64,000 bases of DNA. Origin: Phytophthora sp. 'mugwort' (taxonomy: Eukaryota > Oomycota > Peronosporomycetes > Peronosporales > Peronosporaceae). The stretch is taken from contig JAUCEF010000003.1 in the NCBI GenBank assembly GCA_033558025.1, positions 868,001 through 932,000 of the forward strand, written 5' to 3'. Every line of letters starts with the position of its first letter. The first letter of the stretch is position 1. The position numbers and the translations under genes are program-made. A model generated the notes under the pieces. It was not told the origin of the DNA and searched no databases. It worked only from the letters and a program-made list of their open reading frames with translations. Shown here piece after piece: positions 34,192-45,110 of this stretch.

Positions 34192-34524
34192 ATGACACGT
34201 GGCAACCAGCGAGACACGGACCGTGCGGTGCGTATAGACAGATGGCTCTTATTCTCCGCTAAATTTTGATGTACTGGCTGCTTCTGGGGCTGGAAACTGA
34301 TGGATTGTTGCGGTCGATTATGTTTCATACAGCGTGCTCAGGCACGTCAAGCGAAACAAGCTAAGTCCACGAGCCAAGGAAACCCGCTGCTTAAGCGCGA
34401 AGCCGACGCCAAGGCGCTGCAGGAGAAGATCGCGCGCAAGGCGGCCATGAAGGCTGAAGGTGGTGACGCCAATGCCAACAGCGACAAAAGCGGCAAGAAT
34501 GGCAAGCAACAGAAGAAGAAATAG
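34192..34524 (+). CDS. SERF: SERF/4F5-like small basic protein, two exons
   Basis: Exon 1 (34192-34227) encodes MTRGNQRDTDRA. A 105-nt intron (GTGCGT...CATACAG, 34228-34332) leads to exon 2 (34333-34524), giving 75 residues. MTRGNQR at the very start and the Lys/Ala/Arg-rich helix after it are the mark of small EDRK-rich factors, which bind and change aggregation of amyloid-type proteins and also RNA. The tail is GKNGKQQKKK. The gene is too short and too split for simple frame finding. A perfect oomycete core promoter lies just upstream. The intron phase is 0 and all consensus sites are present. Confidence 0.9.
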
Positions 34525-34742
34525 AAACCCCTACCACGTTTATTCCTTTAGCCACACGCCAATCAGCTTTGTGCATGACGAAGAAGACGAGGTTCCTGAC
34601 GATCGCATTAGAGTGGAGCTTTGGACTGAAGTTGCCATGCATTGGCTGGCGTCTACCTTAGGCCGAATGCAACATTTGGTATCCAGTGTACAAAGGGTGA
34701 CAAAGTTGTAGGGAAGTAGAGCATGAAGAATGAAGCGTATTT

Positions 34743-35337
34743 TTACTCAAGCATGGCTCGAAAGTCCTCGAGGCTGATGCGGCCGTCACGGTCAGCGTCT
34801 GCGCACGAGATGAGCACGTCCAGATCATCCTCTGTGAGTGCGCCGTAGCCCAACCGCTCGAACACATAGCGCAGCATCTCGCGGGAGATGAAACCCGTTT
34901 CTTCTGGGTCATAGGCTTTGAATGCCTCCGCCACTGGATCAAAGTTCTTGACTTCATTCGACAGTAGCAGTGCGTGCAGGTATTCTTCCGTGAGTTCGCC
35001 TTCTTCGCTGAGCAGCAATCGCACGTCCTTCAAGCTCATGTTGTCGTAGAAGATGCCGAGTCGTGAGCGCAGGTTGTCCAGTGTCACGCGGCCTTTCTTC
35101 TCCACGTCTAGGAACTGGAACGCCATGTGGATCTGCTCCGGCGTCACCAGCACCCCACCGAACTCCTATGCAGCATTTTGCAACAAGGTCATCAACGGAG
35201 TAAATTGCCAGTTATTAAAACGGATAAAGTCCATGTAGACCCACATTCTGAGACACGTCGGTGGCGAATGTGTCCGTCTGGGAGCCGCGTCGGGACATGC
35301 TTTGGCTCAGACTCAGGCTCATCTTCCGCGCAGTCAT
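34743..35337 (-). CDS. EF-hand calcium-binding protein, two exons
   Basis: Exon 2 (35165-34743) is well supported: VTPEQIHMAFQFLDVEKKGRVTL, DPVAEAFKAYDPEETGFIS, and a canonical last EF loop DADRDGRISLED. It has no ATG. A 3' splice site TGCATAG precedes it, and a matching exon 1 (35337-35245, MTARKMSLSLSQSMSRRG) ends at a GTGGGT donor; the 79-nt intron keeps phase 0. The product is 171 residues, centrin/calmodulin-like in size, with at least one complete calcium loop and others degenerate. The donor is weaker than its neighbours, so exon 1 is less sure than exon 2. A Helitron end lies 122 bp upstream of the ATG. Confidence 0.78.
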
Positions 35338-35372
35338 CGGTGGAGGCAACGATCCTGTCTGCATAATTCTTG

Positions 35373-37907
35373 TTGCTGGTTCTCTCTGCTTTCTAATGCT
35401 ATGCAGGATTGATAAAGACGGACCAGTTCCACACTACCGGTTGCTTTTTCTATTTTAACTAGCGTTCTGGGCGCCCGCTCCGCGGGCGCGTGGGCAATGG
35501 TTAGTCTCAGTAGAAAGGGTTGGGCCCCCTCCGCTGCGCTCCGGGGGCATTGGTACTGTGGCACTGAATGCGATCACTCACTCACTATATCACTAAATAT
35601 CACTCACTGACAATCTGAACTTGAAATATATTATTTGCTGCCTACATGCCATTCTCTTCAAAAATCTCTTTGTACACGATGTTCTTGGTGTGCACCTTCC
35701 CGTCCTCGTCTATGGCTTCCGGGTCAACGACAATATTGATCGCTTTCCTTGAAGTCACCCTTGAAAGCGCCACATATAGCTGTCCGCGGGCAAAACCCGG
35801 TGTTTCCAAGTAGATTCCGACGTGGTGAATCGACTGTCCTTGGGCCTTGTTGATTGTCATGGCAAATGCTGGTACCACGGGAAACTGCTTTCGCCTTAGC
35901 TTGAACGGAAACTCTTTGTCATCGTCCCCGGTGTAGAAGATGATCCTAGGGATGAACACCGTCTTACCCTTGGACGGCCCTGACATCACAGTTGCTTCAA
36001 TTCTTTGCTCACGCAATGACACCACACGTAGCCGCGTTCCATTGCACAGTCCTGCGTCGCCGTTCAGGTTGCGAATCATGATGATGGGCGTTCCAACCTT
36101 CAAAACAATCCTGTGCGGTGGGACCCCTGAGAAGTTGAGTGAATTCAAAAACTCTTGCTCAAACATGTTGGGGTCCGCGACTCCTTCGAGACTGTCAGTC
36201 GATAAATACTCTTTCGTTTCTTGTGTGAGCCGCTCAGCAATCATATCGTTGATACATTGAATACTCGCGTTGGTCGGCGCCAGGATGGCGCGCTCACACA
36301 AAGTACTCATCTGGTAAGTCTGCACGTTCAACACCTGGGTACACGACATCAATCAGCGCGTTGATATTGCGAGCCTGTCGGTCATCTTCGGGATCGTCGA
36401 AGTCGGACGCATGGGCTCCGTCGTCCGGGAGAAGGTTGAAGTTTGGGGCTGGTTCCATGTCCTCGTCGCCTTTGGTTTCTTTGTCGGTCGCGGATCTACG
36501 GGCCCGAGGCTCAGGAAACACGCACATGTCTCGAGGAAGACATATGTCGTTTTCACTAATCTCGCTGACGGGGTAACGACCCTCACCGATCTGAAGTAAA
36601 AAACTCGGAAAACTCTGTCAACTCTGCGGCGGTACCAGGGTCTGGAGCCGTCCGCACATGCATATTCTCAGTCAAACGTAAAATTGGCGCAGGTGACTTC
36701 ACAGGAGCGAATTCTTAAAGCAAGCGTTAATCGATTCCGCACGGGTAGCATTCTTGAGCACCGGTAGAATTTGATGGTGATCGCCGCTGAACACCTTCAC
36801 TTTCCTCCGAACGGCTCGAATTCGTTCTTCATAATATGTCCTGTCCACTGCCTCAAAGCAAGCTCGATTCATCATCGGCGCTTCATCCCATATAATCAAG
36901 CTCACGTTGCGAATTAACTCCGCCTTCTGGCTTTGTCAGGACAGGCTGCAGGTCGAAAACTCCGTCAGCTTGAGCGGGATACGGAATGTTGAGTGTACCG
37001 TGTGTCCGCCTGTCAACAGGGTTGCCGCAATGCACTTGAAGCCACTGCGATAGCAATTTTCCGCTGCTTACGAACATGCGCAAGTAGCTGCTCCAACAGA
37101 AACGACTTCCCCGTCCCACCTGGCCGTCCAGAAAAAATAGTTTCTCTCCTTCCACTGGATGGCTTACGGCCTGCATGACATTGGTCAAAAATGTCCCTCT
37201 GGCTGTCGTTCAACCGATCGACTTGTTCCGCAACATGCTCCAGTTCGGTCTGAGGGTACGCATCAAGTTCTTGCTGGACTATAGATGCAGGATCTTGTTC
37301 TTCGACTTCCGCAGCTACGTCGTCGTACGTGTCAAGCTCTGGGAGTTCGTAGATCGATAGGCTCTTTCCGTTGGAGGCCAGATATTGTGCCAAGAATTTT
37401 AAAGCTTGTACTCGGCCATTCTCAGATGAACCGCTTCCGTCCGTTCGATGTGATTATCAGTGTCCCTTTCCGCAATCGCTTTCTGGTAGTCTTCAGACAT
37501 GTGATCCTTGAATTTATCCCAGAGCGGCCGAGCGCGAGGAGGCATCGAGTACACTAATATAATTCCGAATAACTGCCTCAGTTGGTAGGGCATCTTGACC
37601 ACAACAGCCTCCAAAAGACAGTCGAACCATTCTTGATCGTCTTCGAGATACCCAAAAACAAAAGCAGCCTCTCGAAATGTAGAGTATGTAGTACCTTCCA
37701 CCGTGCGGAGATCTCGAAACGACTTTGGGGATCGCCGATTGGACAGTAGCAGTCGAAGATAGAATCGTTCCGGGTCTTGGGGTGATACATGACCTATGCG
37801 CCCGAGCGAAGCAACATATTTCTCGTACGGCACCCAGGAATTGTTCTTCCACCTGTATTTGGTTGGGACATCCTTGTAAAGTGGATCCACGGTTCCCTCT
37901 GGGTCAC
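35373..37907 (-). repeat. Left arm of 2,535-bp inverted duplication
   Basis: Every landmark in this arm pairs with one in 39137-41671 such that positions sum to 77044. No indel is needed and all translated frames are identical. The outer 86 bp (35373-35458) are host DNA from beyond the Helitron end. Confidence 0.95.
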
Positions 37908-38824
37908 ACTCGCAGAGGTTATAAAAACCCGTTAGCTTTGTTCTGCTACCCCTGCAGACCAGGGTGCGAAGCTGCGCAGTAGTTTCGTGGTCGCGATATG
38001 CAACCATATTCAAATCTTCCATGTGAATCGGGAGGGTGACCACAGAGTGCGTAGACCCCTGTATTGGATGCCTGAATAGCCGGTTGCAAGCTTCCACTGG
38101 AGAAATGTAGCGGCCCAGCAGGTACTGACGGATCTCGTTCGCGGCAATATTTTCGCCGTCAATGGTGATCGTCGTCATGTCAGATCCCTTGTACACGTAT
38201 TTGTAGATGTCTTCACGGCCTTTTCGTCGCACAAACCTCCACATTAATGTGACAGTTGTACTTTTGCGATAGAAACGCGTTGTACGGCACGACCCACTGA
38301 TTAATGGTAGCGTTGTCCCACACTTTCCCTTTGTGGCTCAAAATTCCGTCTGGACGACGGCGGCGCCTGTACGTAGGGTATTTATCGGCGGCCATGACGG
38401 TTTCGTCGGCCAAAGGGTTAGGAAACTTCTTGGAGTATCTGTCGTTCTTCATGCAGGTACTGTCCGGTTTTAGACTCCCACACGGACCGTGCAGCATACT
38501 CGAAATCACTGTCTCGTAGAGCTCCGGGTACTTTTCTTTATCTGGTAGTTCTGCCGAGACCAAGTGATCGACATCCTCTGCGCTGACAGGCTTTTCTTCC
38601 GGTCGCAAAATGCAAAGAATGTGGGCATGGGGGAGACCGCGTTTCTGATACTCCACCACATGAACCCGTGCCGCAAGAATCCCCAGATGCCTTCGTCGAT
38701 ATCCTTGTCAAGCTCGTTCAGCTTTTGCATGAATACTCGTGCCACGATGTCCGATCGATCGGAAGCCGTCTGACCCGGGTGTGACTGTGAGATCCGTCTA
38801 AGTTCGATTGCTCCCGCTTAGGTT
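35459..38824 (-). mobile_element. Helitron, left copy (3' end intact, 5' end unresolved)
   Basis: Read on the minus strand, the 3' end is diagnostic. A hairpin GCGCCCGCGGAGCGGGCGC is followed ten bases later by CTAG, with a host T next, as Helitrons end (CTRR, inserted before T). A second hairpin (GCCCCCGGAGCGCAGCGGAG...) lies ~40 bp further in. The body encodes a Rep-helicase relic. The 5' end was not found; Helitron-like sequence gives way near 38825 to a dispersed repeat unit. Confidence 0.85.
35642..38750 (-). pseudogene. Helitron Rep-helicase (RepHel) relic, left copy
   Basis: From 5' to 3' on the minus strand: RVFMQKLNELDKD (38745-38700); the HUH motif in EYQKRGLPHAHIL (about 38620); the Rep tyrosine block DIYKYVYKG (about 38200); then the PIF1-type helicase with Walker A GRPGGTGKSF (37129-37100), LTGGHTVHSTF, Walker B IIWDEAPMMN (about 36890), FSGDHHQILPV (about 36790), and FAMTINKAQGQSIHHVGIYL plus YVALSRVTSRKAI near 35850-35740. 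Frameshifts break it, including a one-base loss next to ASSG-IAATLL near 37022. The helicase end stops at 35642. It cannot make an active protein. Confidence 0.85.
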
Positions 38825-39136
38825 CGATTTAAACCGTTACGCTCGGCTTTTCTACAATTTCGGGTATAGTTTTTGAAGTCCGGACGGTAGTGGCAGTCGG
38901 TGTGATAGGTGACTGAAGTATTGTAATCGCCGAGGGAAAGGATGCCAAAAGAGAGGCTGAGGCGGCAGGGGAGGGAGTGAAGGACAGACAGACAGGTTGC
39001 TATTTTTAGTATGGAGGGAATTCCTTCCCTACTAAAATATTAACCTGTCTATCCGTCCGGGAATTCCCTCCTTACTAAAAAAGCAACCTGTCTGTTCGTC
39101 CTGTCACTCCTTCCCCTGTCGTCTCAGCCGACGAGC
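38825..39136. repeat. Head-to-head dispersed repeat units at the centre of the inverted duplication
   Basis: Two copies of a unit meet here. One runs leftwards (38970-38825, on the minus strand ending near GAGCGTAACGGTTTAAA). One runs rightwards (about 39060-39136), cut short internally. Between them are nested palindromes built of ACAGACAGGTTGCT and AGTAAGGAGGGAA and their complements. A related unit lies at 41734-41965. Confidence 0.75.
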
Positions 39137-41585
39137 GTGACCCAGAGGGAACCGTGGATCCACTTTACAAGGATGTCCCAACCAAATACAGGTGGAAGAA
39201 CAATTCCTGGGTGCCGTACGAGAAATATGTTGCTTCGCTCGGGCGCATAGGTCATGTATCACCCCAAGACCCGGAACGATTCTATCTTCGACTGCTACTG
39301 TCCAATCGGCGATCCCCAAAGTCGTTTCGAGATCTCCGCACGGTGGAAGGTACTACATACTCTACATTTCGAGAGGCTGCTTTTGTTTTTGGGTATCTCG
39401 AAGACGATCAAGAATGGTTCGACTGTCTTTTGGAGGCTGTTGTGGTCAAGATGCCCTACCAACTGAGGCAGTTATTCGGAATTATATTAGTGTACTCGAT
39501 GCCTCCTCGCGCTCGGCCGCTCTGGGATAAATTCAAGGATCACATGTCTGAAGACTACCAGAAAGCGATTGCGGAAAGGGACACTGATAATCACATCGAA
39601 CGGACGGAAGCGGTTCATCTGAGAATGGCCGAGTACAAGCTTTAAAATTCTTGGCACAATATCTGGCCTCCAACGGAAAGAGCCTATCGATCTACGAACT
39701 CCCAGAGCTTGACACGTACGACGACGTAGCTGCGGAAGTCGAAGAACAAGATCCTGCATCTATAGTCCAGCAAGAACTTGATGCGTACCCTCAGACCGAA
39801 CTGGAGCATGTTGCGGAACAAGTCGATCGGTTGAACGACAGCCAGAGGGACATTTTTGACCAATGTCATGCAGGCCGTAAGCCATCCAGTGGAAGGAGAG
39901 AAACTATTTTTTCTGGACGGCCAGGTGGGACGGGGAAGTCGTTTCTGTTGGAGCAGCTACTTGCGCATGTTCGTAAGCAGCGGAAAATTGCTATCGCAGT
40001 GGCTTCAAGTGCATTGCGGCAACCCTGTTGACAGGCGGACACACGGTACACTCAACATTCCGTATCCCGCTCAAGCTGACGGAGTTTTCGACCTGCAGCC
40101 TGTCCTGACAAAGCCAGAAGGCGGAGTTAATTCGCAACGTGAGCTTGATTATATGGGATGAAGCGCCGATGATGAATCGAGCTTGCTTTGAGGCAGTGGA
40201 CAGGACATATTATGAAGAACGAATTCGAGCCGTTCGGAGGAAAGTGAAGGTGTTCAGCGGCGATCACCATCAAATTCTACCGGTGCTCAAGAATGCTACC
40301 CGTGCGGAATCGATTAACGCTTGCTTTAAGAATTCGCTCCTGTGAAGTCACCTGCGCCAATTTTACGTTTGACTGAGAATATGCATGTGCGGACGGCTCC
40401 AGACCCTGGTACCGCCGCAGAGTTGACAGAGTTTTCCGAGTTTTTTACTTCAGATCGGTGAGGGTCGTTACCCCGTCAGCGAGATTAGTGAAAACGACAT
40501 ATGTCTTCCTCGAGACATGTGCGTGTTTCCTGAGCCTCGGGCCCGTAGATCCGCGACCGACAAAGAAACCAAAGGCGACGAGGACATGGAACCAGCCCCA
40601 AACTTCAACCTTCTCCCGGACGACGGAGCCCATGCGTCCGACTTCGACGATCCCGAAGATGACCGACAGGCTCGCAATATCAACGCGCTGATTGATGTCG
40701 TGTACCCAGGTGTTGAACGTGCAGACTTACCAGATGAGTACTTTGTGTGAGCGCGCCATCCTGGCGCCGACCAACGCGAGTATTCAATGTATCAACGATA
40801 TGATTGCTGAGCGGCTCACACAAGAAACGAAAGAGTATTTATCGACTGACAGTCTCGAAGGAGTCGCGGACCCCAACATGTTTGAGCAAGAGTTTTTGAA
40901 TTCACTCAACTTCTCAGGGGTCCCACCGCACAGGATTGTTTTGAAGGTTGGAACGCCCATCATCATGATTCGCAACCTGAACGGCGACGCAGGACTGTGC
41001 AATGGAACGCGGCTACGTGTGGTGTCATTGCGTGAGCAAAGAATTGAAGCAACTGTGATGTCAGGGCCGTCCAAGGGTAAGACGGTGTTCATCCCTAGGA
41101 TCATCTTCTACACCGGGGACGATGACAAAGAGTTTCCGTTCAAGCTAAGGCGAAAGCAGTTTCCCGTGGTACCAGCATTTGCCATGACAATCAACAAGGC
41201 CCAAGGACAGTCGATTCACCACGTCGGAATCTACTTGGAAACACCGGGTTTTGCCCGCGGACAGCTATATGTGGCGCTTTCAAGGGTGACTTCAAGGAAA
41301 GCGATCAATATTGTCGTTGACCCGGAAGCCATAGACGAGGACGGGAAGGTGCACACCAAGAACATCGTGTACAAAGAGATTTTTGAAGAGAATGGCATGT
41401 AGGCAGCAAATAATATATTTCAAGTTCAGATTGTCAGTGAGTGATATTTAGTGATATAGTGAGTGAGTGATCGCATTCAGTGCCACAGTACCAATGCCCC
41501 CGGAGCGCAGCGGAGGGGGCCCAACCCTTTCTACTGAGACTAACCATTGCCCACGCGCCCGCGGAGCGGGCGCCCAGAACGCTAG
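39137..41585 (+). mobile_element. Helitron, right copy, 5'-truncated
   Basis: The same Helitron as at 35459-38824, in opposite orientation, but lacking the first ~0.9 kb of its Rep region. It ends with the same two hairpins and CTAG at 41582-41585. Confidence 0.85.
39154..41402 (+). pseudogene. Helitron Rep-helicase relic, right copy
   Basis: Contains the distal Rep part from DPLYKDVPTKY onward and the whole helicase: Walker A GRPGGTGKSF near 39920, IIWDEAPMMN near 40155, FSGDHHQILPV near 40260, and INKAQGQSIHHVGIYL near 41195. It stops at 41402. The HUH and tyrosine motifs of the Rep domain are missing. It shares every frameshift with the left copy, including the single-base loss near 40010. 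Confidence 0.85.
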
Positions 41586-41733
41586 TTAAAATAGAAAAAG
41601 CAACCGGTAGTGTGGAACTGGTCCGTCTTTATCAATCCTGCATAGCATTAGAAAGCAGAGAGAACCAGCAATAGTTATATTACGTACAGGTGCCGCCGCC
41701 ATCCAGACGGAATTTTGAGCCACAAAGGTAAAA

Positions 41734-41965
41734 CGGACAGACAGGTTGCTTTTTTAGTAAGGAGGGAAATCTCTCCTTACTAAGAAGCAACCTGCCAGTT
41801 CGTCCTGTCACTCCTTCTCCTGTCGCATCAGCCTCTCTTTTGGCATCCTTTCCCCCGGCAATTGCAACACTTGACTCACCTATCAGACAGACTGCCACTA
41901 CCGTCCGGACTGCAAAACTATGCCCGAAATTGCAAAATAGTCGAGCGTGACGGTTTAAAACCCCT
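41734..41965 (+). repeat. Dispersed repeat unit with palindromic head
   Basis: A ~70-bp imperfect palindrome (GGACAGACAGGTTGCTTTTT ... AAGCAACCTG) is followed by ~160 bp ending GAGCGTGACGGTTTAAA. Similar copies occur inverted at 38970-38825 and truncated at 39060-39136. Confidence 0.75.
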
Positions 41966-42090
41966 TCTCAATGGCTAAGTTGATGTTAATTTTTATGTGC
42001 TGCCGAGCGCAGCGAGGCGGCCTCCCATTGGCTACAGTTAAAGTGTGTCGTTCACCAAAGCGTACTTAGCTGCCGATCGAAGCGAAGGTG

Positions 42091-42197
42091 GCGACCCAAC
42101 GCGATATGAGTAGTGCAGCGAGCTGGAACAGTGAGCGGAACGGGTTGCGACGCGATAAGAGTAGTGAAGCGAGTTGGAATAGCGAGCGGAACAGGGT
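42091..42197 (+). repeat. Two ~52-bp tandem units
   Basis: Units beginning GCGACCCAACGCGATATGAG and GCGACGCGATAAGAGTAG share TAGTGMAGCGAG and GWGAGCGGAAC. They lie just inside the second Helitron end. Confidence 0.6.
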
Positions 42198-42382
42198 GGA
42201 ACCTGACAAACACACACCGCCAGCAAAGCGGGCGGCGTTCGGCTAGTAGTAAAGTATAGTATTAAAATACTATGCCTCAACTCGTCTACATGTATGCTGC
42301 CTGTTGCAGTTTGCATGCATTTTTAACCAATGAACACGAGGAATTATGTTTTAGGTCACTCGACGAAAATCTGACGGATACG

Positions 42383-43731
42383 ATGGACCCGGCGGCGTAC
42401 GATGAGGACGCGTACCGCGCCGAGCTGCTGCTCAAAATGCGCGTGAACGAGGCCGTCGTGTACCAGGCTGTCTTTGCGCCGCAGGATGTTGCGGGCGGGC
42501 AGACTATGCTGGTGGCTGCGACGAGCTTGGGGCAGCTCCACGTCTACCAGCTCGGCCAGGTTATGACGCCAGCATACTGGGACCAAGTGGGACGCGGCGA
42601 GTACGTTTGGTGCAATATACCTTATTTAAGATTTTTTTTTGAGTACACTTTGTACTGATGTACTATTGTGCTGGCAGGGTGACTGCATACCCTGGGCCGA
42701 ACCTCTCATTCCAGGCGCATCCGACGCAGATTTACTCGCTCCGTTTTGCTGGCGACAAGACGGACCCATTGTTGATCAGGTGGAGCGAACGACTGAGTGT
42801 ATCCATGTGTGGATGATGCTGCGCCCGTCTCACATATACTGTATATGTATTCAGTGGAGGAGATCAGGACTTTCGAGTATGGAAGTGGAAGGACATTCTG
42901 GCAGCATTGGGGGACCCTGCAACGGCCAAGAAGCTGAAGCCTGTGCATGTCGACCACTTGAAGCGCAGGACGTTGGGGTTCAGAGGAGCTTTATTGCCGG
43001 CTACTGAGGTTAACGATGTCGCGGTGAGCAAGACTTCGGGGCATTTGTTCTTGGCTGGAGGAGACAGCATCGCGCACGAGTGGGATGTGACAACGCAGCA
43101 GTTCACGCGACAATTTGAAGGTCATGAGGATTATTTGCATGCTGTACGTCACCTGCAACACTCACAGGAGCTCGTGACCGGCTCCGAAGATGGTACGCTC
43201 GGTATTTGGGATGTGCGTCAGGACAGGAAGGTGGAGTTCCTGCGTCCTCAACCAGCAACACAATCGGACTCGTCGTCGTCCCCTCCTCCGTCTTCATGGG
43301 TCGGTGCTGTAGCGCACGATGATTCTGAAATGTGGTTGGCGTGCGGCGGTGGTAGCAAACGATCTCCTGGAGGCCGATCTCATCAAGCCCAAGCAAACGG
43401 CGGTTTCTTGGGTATGTGGCATCTTCCGTCGCGTGTGCCCGTGCACTACACCAAGACAACAAGTGATGTTCATGACGTTGTGTTCCACCACATGGAGCTA
43501 CTCAGTGTGGGGAACGATGCCGGTTTGAAAAAGTGGAATCGCAGCTCTGGTCAACTGCTTGCGGCTGCCCGGTCGACGTTACCGTCTTGCCATTTTTGCG
43601 TAGTCGACCACGCCACCGACGTCATTGCTGTGGGTGGTGCCGCACCCTCCATCGACATCTACACGATGCCTGGTGTCGTTAGCTTTTCGCTGGTAGTCGA
43701 TGACGAGTCAAGCTCTGGGACTTTTCAATAA
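42383..43731 (+). CDS. THOC6: WD40 protein, THO complex subunit 6-like, three exons
   Basis: Exons 42383-42600, 42678-42779 and 42855-43731 join across introns of 77 nt (GTACGT...CTGGCAG) and 75 nt (GTGGAG...TTCAG) to give 398 residues. WD repeats are visible: AATSLGQLHVYQL, LSFQAHPTQIYSLRFAG, SGGDQDFRVWKWKD, FLAGGDSIAHEWDV, GHEDYLHAVRHL with GSEDGTLGIWDVR, and GGFLGMWHL. The order and short N-terminus fit THOC6, a THO/TREX subunit coupling transcription to mRNA export in the nucleus. Without a search, another seven-blade WD40 protein cannot be excluded. It lies 137 bp after the second Helitron end, so its promoter may include transposon DNA. Convergent with the mitochondrial carrier gene. 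Confidence 0.85.
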
Positions 43732-43814
43732 GTGAGGCGGAAGCGTCTCTAGACCCTGATGTACGTATTCTAAGCTTAATTCTGCTCTATTTGACGCTGT
43801 GTGCACTTCGTTGA

Positions 43815-44798
43815 TCACAGGTCGTATTTCTTGATAGCACGCTTCATCAACTCGTTCGAAGTGAACATAATGGCGATCGATGGCACCACTTTGATGAAGT
43901 TTGGGGCAAGTCCCTTGTACAAACCACGGACTCCCTCCTCGCGTACGATTGTGCGCAGGCCACCAAGGGTGCTCGTGTACTCCGTAGCATCTCCGCGCAT
44001 AGCGCTCAATTGGAATCGACGACGGAGAATGTCCATTGGGTAAGCCGCCGTCTGACCGCACGCGCCAGCAATTGCTCCACAGGCCAGCAGATACCTGGCA
44101 TCCGGCTCCCCATTTGCGTTGCGCGGCACCGTCGTACGAAGAGTCTCAAATAAAGTGAAGTTGAGACCCACATAGGGTGCAATGCCCCAAATCGTGGGCA
44201 GCACACCTCGGTATACGCCCCGTAGACCTTCGGTCCGTACCACGGTCGACAGCACGTTGAAAATGCCCGTGTGTGCAGTGTTGGCCAGCCCTCCCTGCAC
44301 CGTTAGACGCGCACGAGCTGCGTCCAGCGGGTAGGTGATACCGACCGACACCACACCAGCAATGGCACCACCGAAAAGCTTCTGCAGCGGACTGAGCGTC
44401 TCGGCATCTTGCGAGATCAGGAGCGGCTTGAGCTTCTCGAAGGTGGCAAACTGGATGGCCACGTATGGGAACACGCGCACGCAGTTGGCGCCATTGCCCT
44501 TAAAGTAGCCCTTCAGGCCTTCCTCGGCGTGTATCTGCCGTAAAGACTGACCAATGGTACGGTACTTGACTGGAGCAGCGCCGGCCTTGGCTCCATTTCT
44601 TTTGATGTAGTCCTGCACCTGCAGCAGGATTTTCAGCCGCTCCAACGGAGCCACGGCAGTGCGAGACGCGCAGCCAGCGACTACAGAAACACGAGGTTAT
44701 ATGCAGTTAGTTAGAAGCGGCGCAAAAGAGCATGGAGAGCCATGAGAGAGGGACGTACTGCCGCCACAGACGAGGTTCTGCACGTCCTTCTTGTCCAT
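43815..44798 (-). CDS. Mitochondrial carrier (CoA/adenine nucleotide type), two exons
   Basis: A 40-nt first exon (44798-44759, MDKKDVQNLVCGG) joins exon 2 (44680-43815) across a 78-nt intron (GTACGT...TCTGTAG), giving 301 residues, the usual carrier length. Three ~100-residue repeats each carry the signature: PLERLKILLQ, PLDAARARLTV and PMDILRRRFQL, each followed by an EG...YKG/YRG block (EEGLKGYFKGN, TEGLRGVYRG, EEGVRGLYKG). This is an SLC25 inner-membrane transporter. Similarity of the contact sites to the SLC25A42/LEU5/SLC25A24 branch suggests CoA or adenine nucleotides as substrate; this is inference. Confidence 0.9.
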
Positions 44799-45110
44799 TG
44801 CGGCTTGGCGAATGACGACGAAACCCCATAACGGGCGGACAAGATCTCCAAGACGCATCTAGTATGCAAGGTCTGAACCATGTCACGTACCAATACTATG
44901 TGCTCACACGTCTCAGTTTGCAAGGAGTGATGGTCGTATTAAGTATTGTGTATTTATAGCACATAAACATGCGCACTTCAGCTTCGTGTGTCGGCGGTAC
45001 CTGCGGCTCTAAGCAAACCCGTGACTGATGTAGTAAAGTTCATTCATTCAGAGTCACATGTAACCTCTCTTCATACTTCCATCGGTTCTGTACTCTGCCC
45101 GCTTATTCGT

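Larger units (their letters stand above)
39137..41671 (+). repeat. Right arm of 2,535-bp inverted duplication
   Basis: Reverse complement of 35373-37907. The outer 86 bp (41586-41671) repeat the host DNA found left of the Helitron end at 35373-35458. The inner edge falls in the shared word GTGACCC. Confidence 0.95.
41686..42246 (+). mobile_element. Remnant of a second Helitron, 3' end present
   Basis: Right after the duplicated host DNA, 41686-41732 is a short Rep fragment (PDGILSHKG), homologous to but diverged from 38332-38385. At 42217-42246 there is a 3' end: hairpin CCGCC...GGGCGG, then CGTTCGG and CTAG followed by T. Between them lie the dispersed unit (41734-41965) and a ~52-bp tandem repeat. 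It is a deletion derivative or a non-autonomous relative. Confidence 0.6.

Noticed and set aside
35373..41671. Two independent Helitron insertions in opposite orientation
   Set aside because: Identical frameshifts, no indels and 86 bp of identical host DNA beyond both ends cannot be explained by separate insertions.
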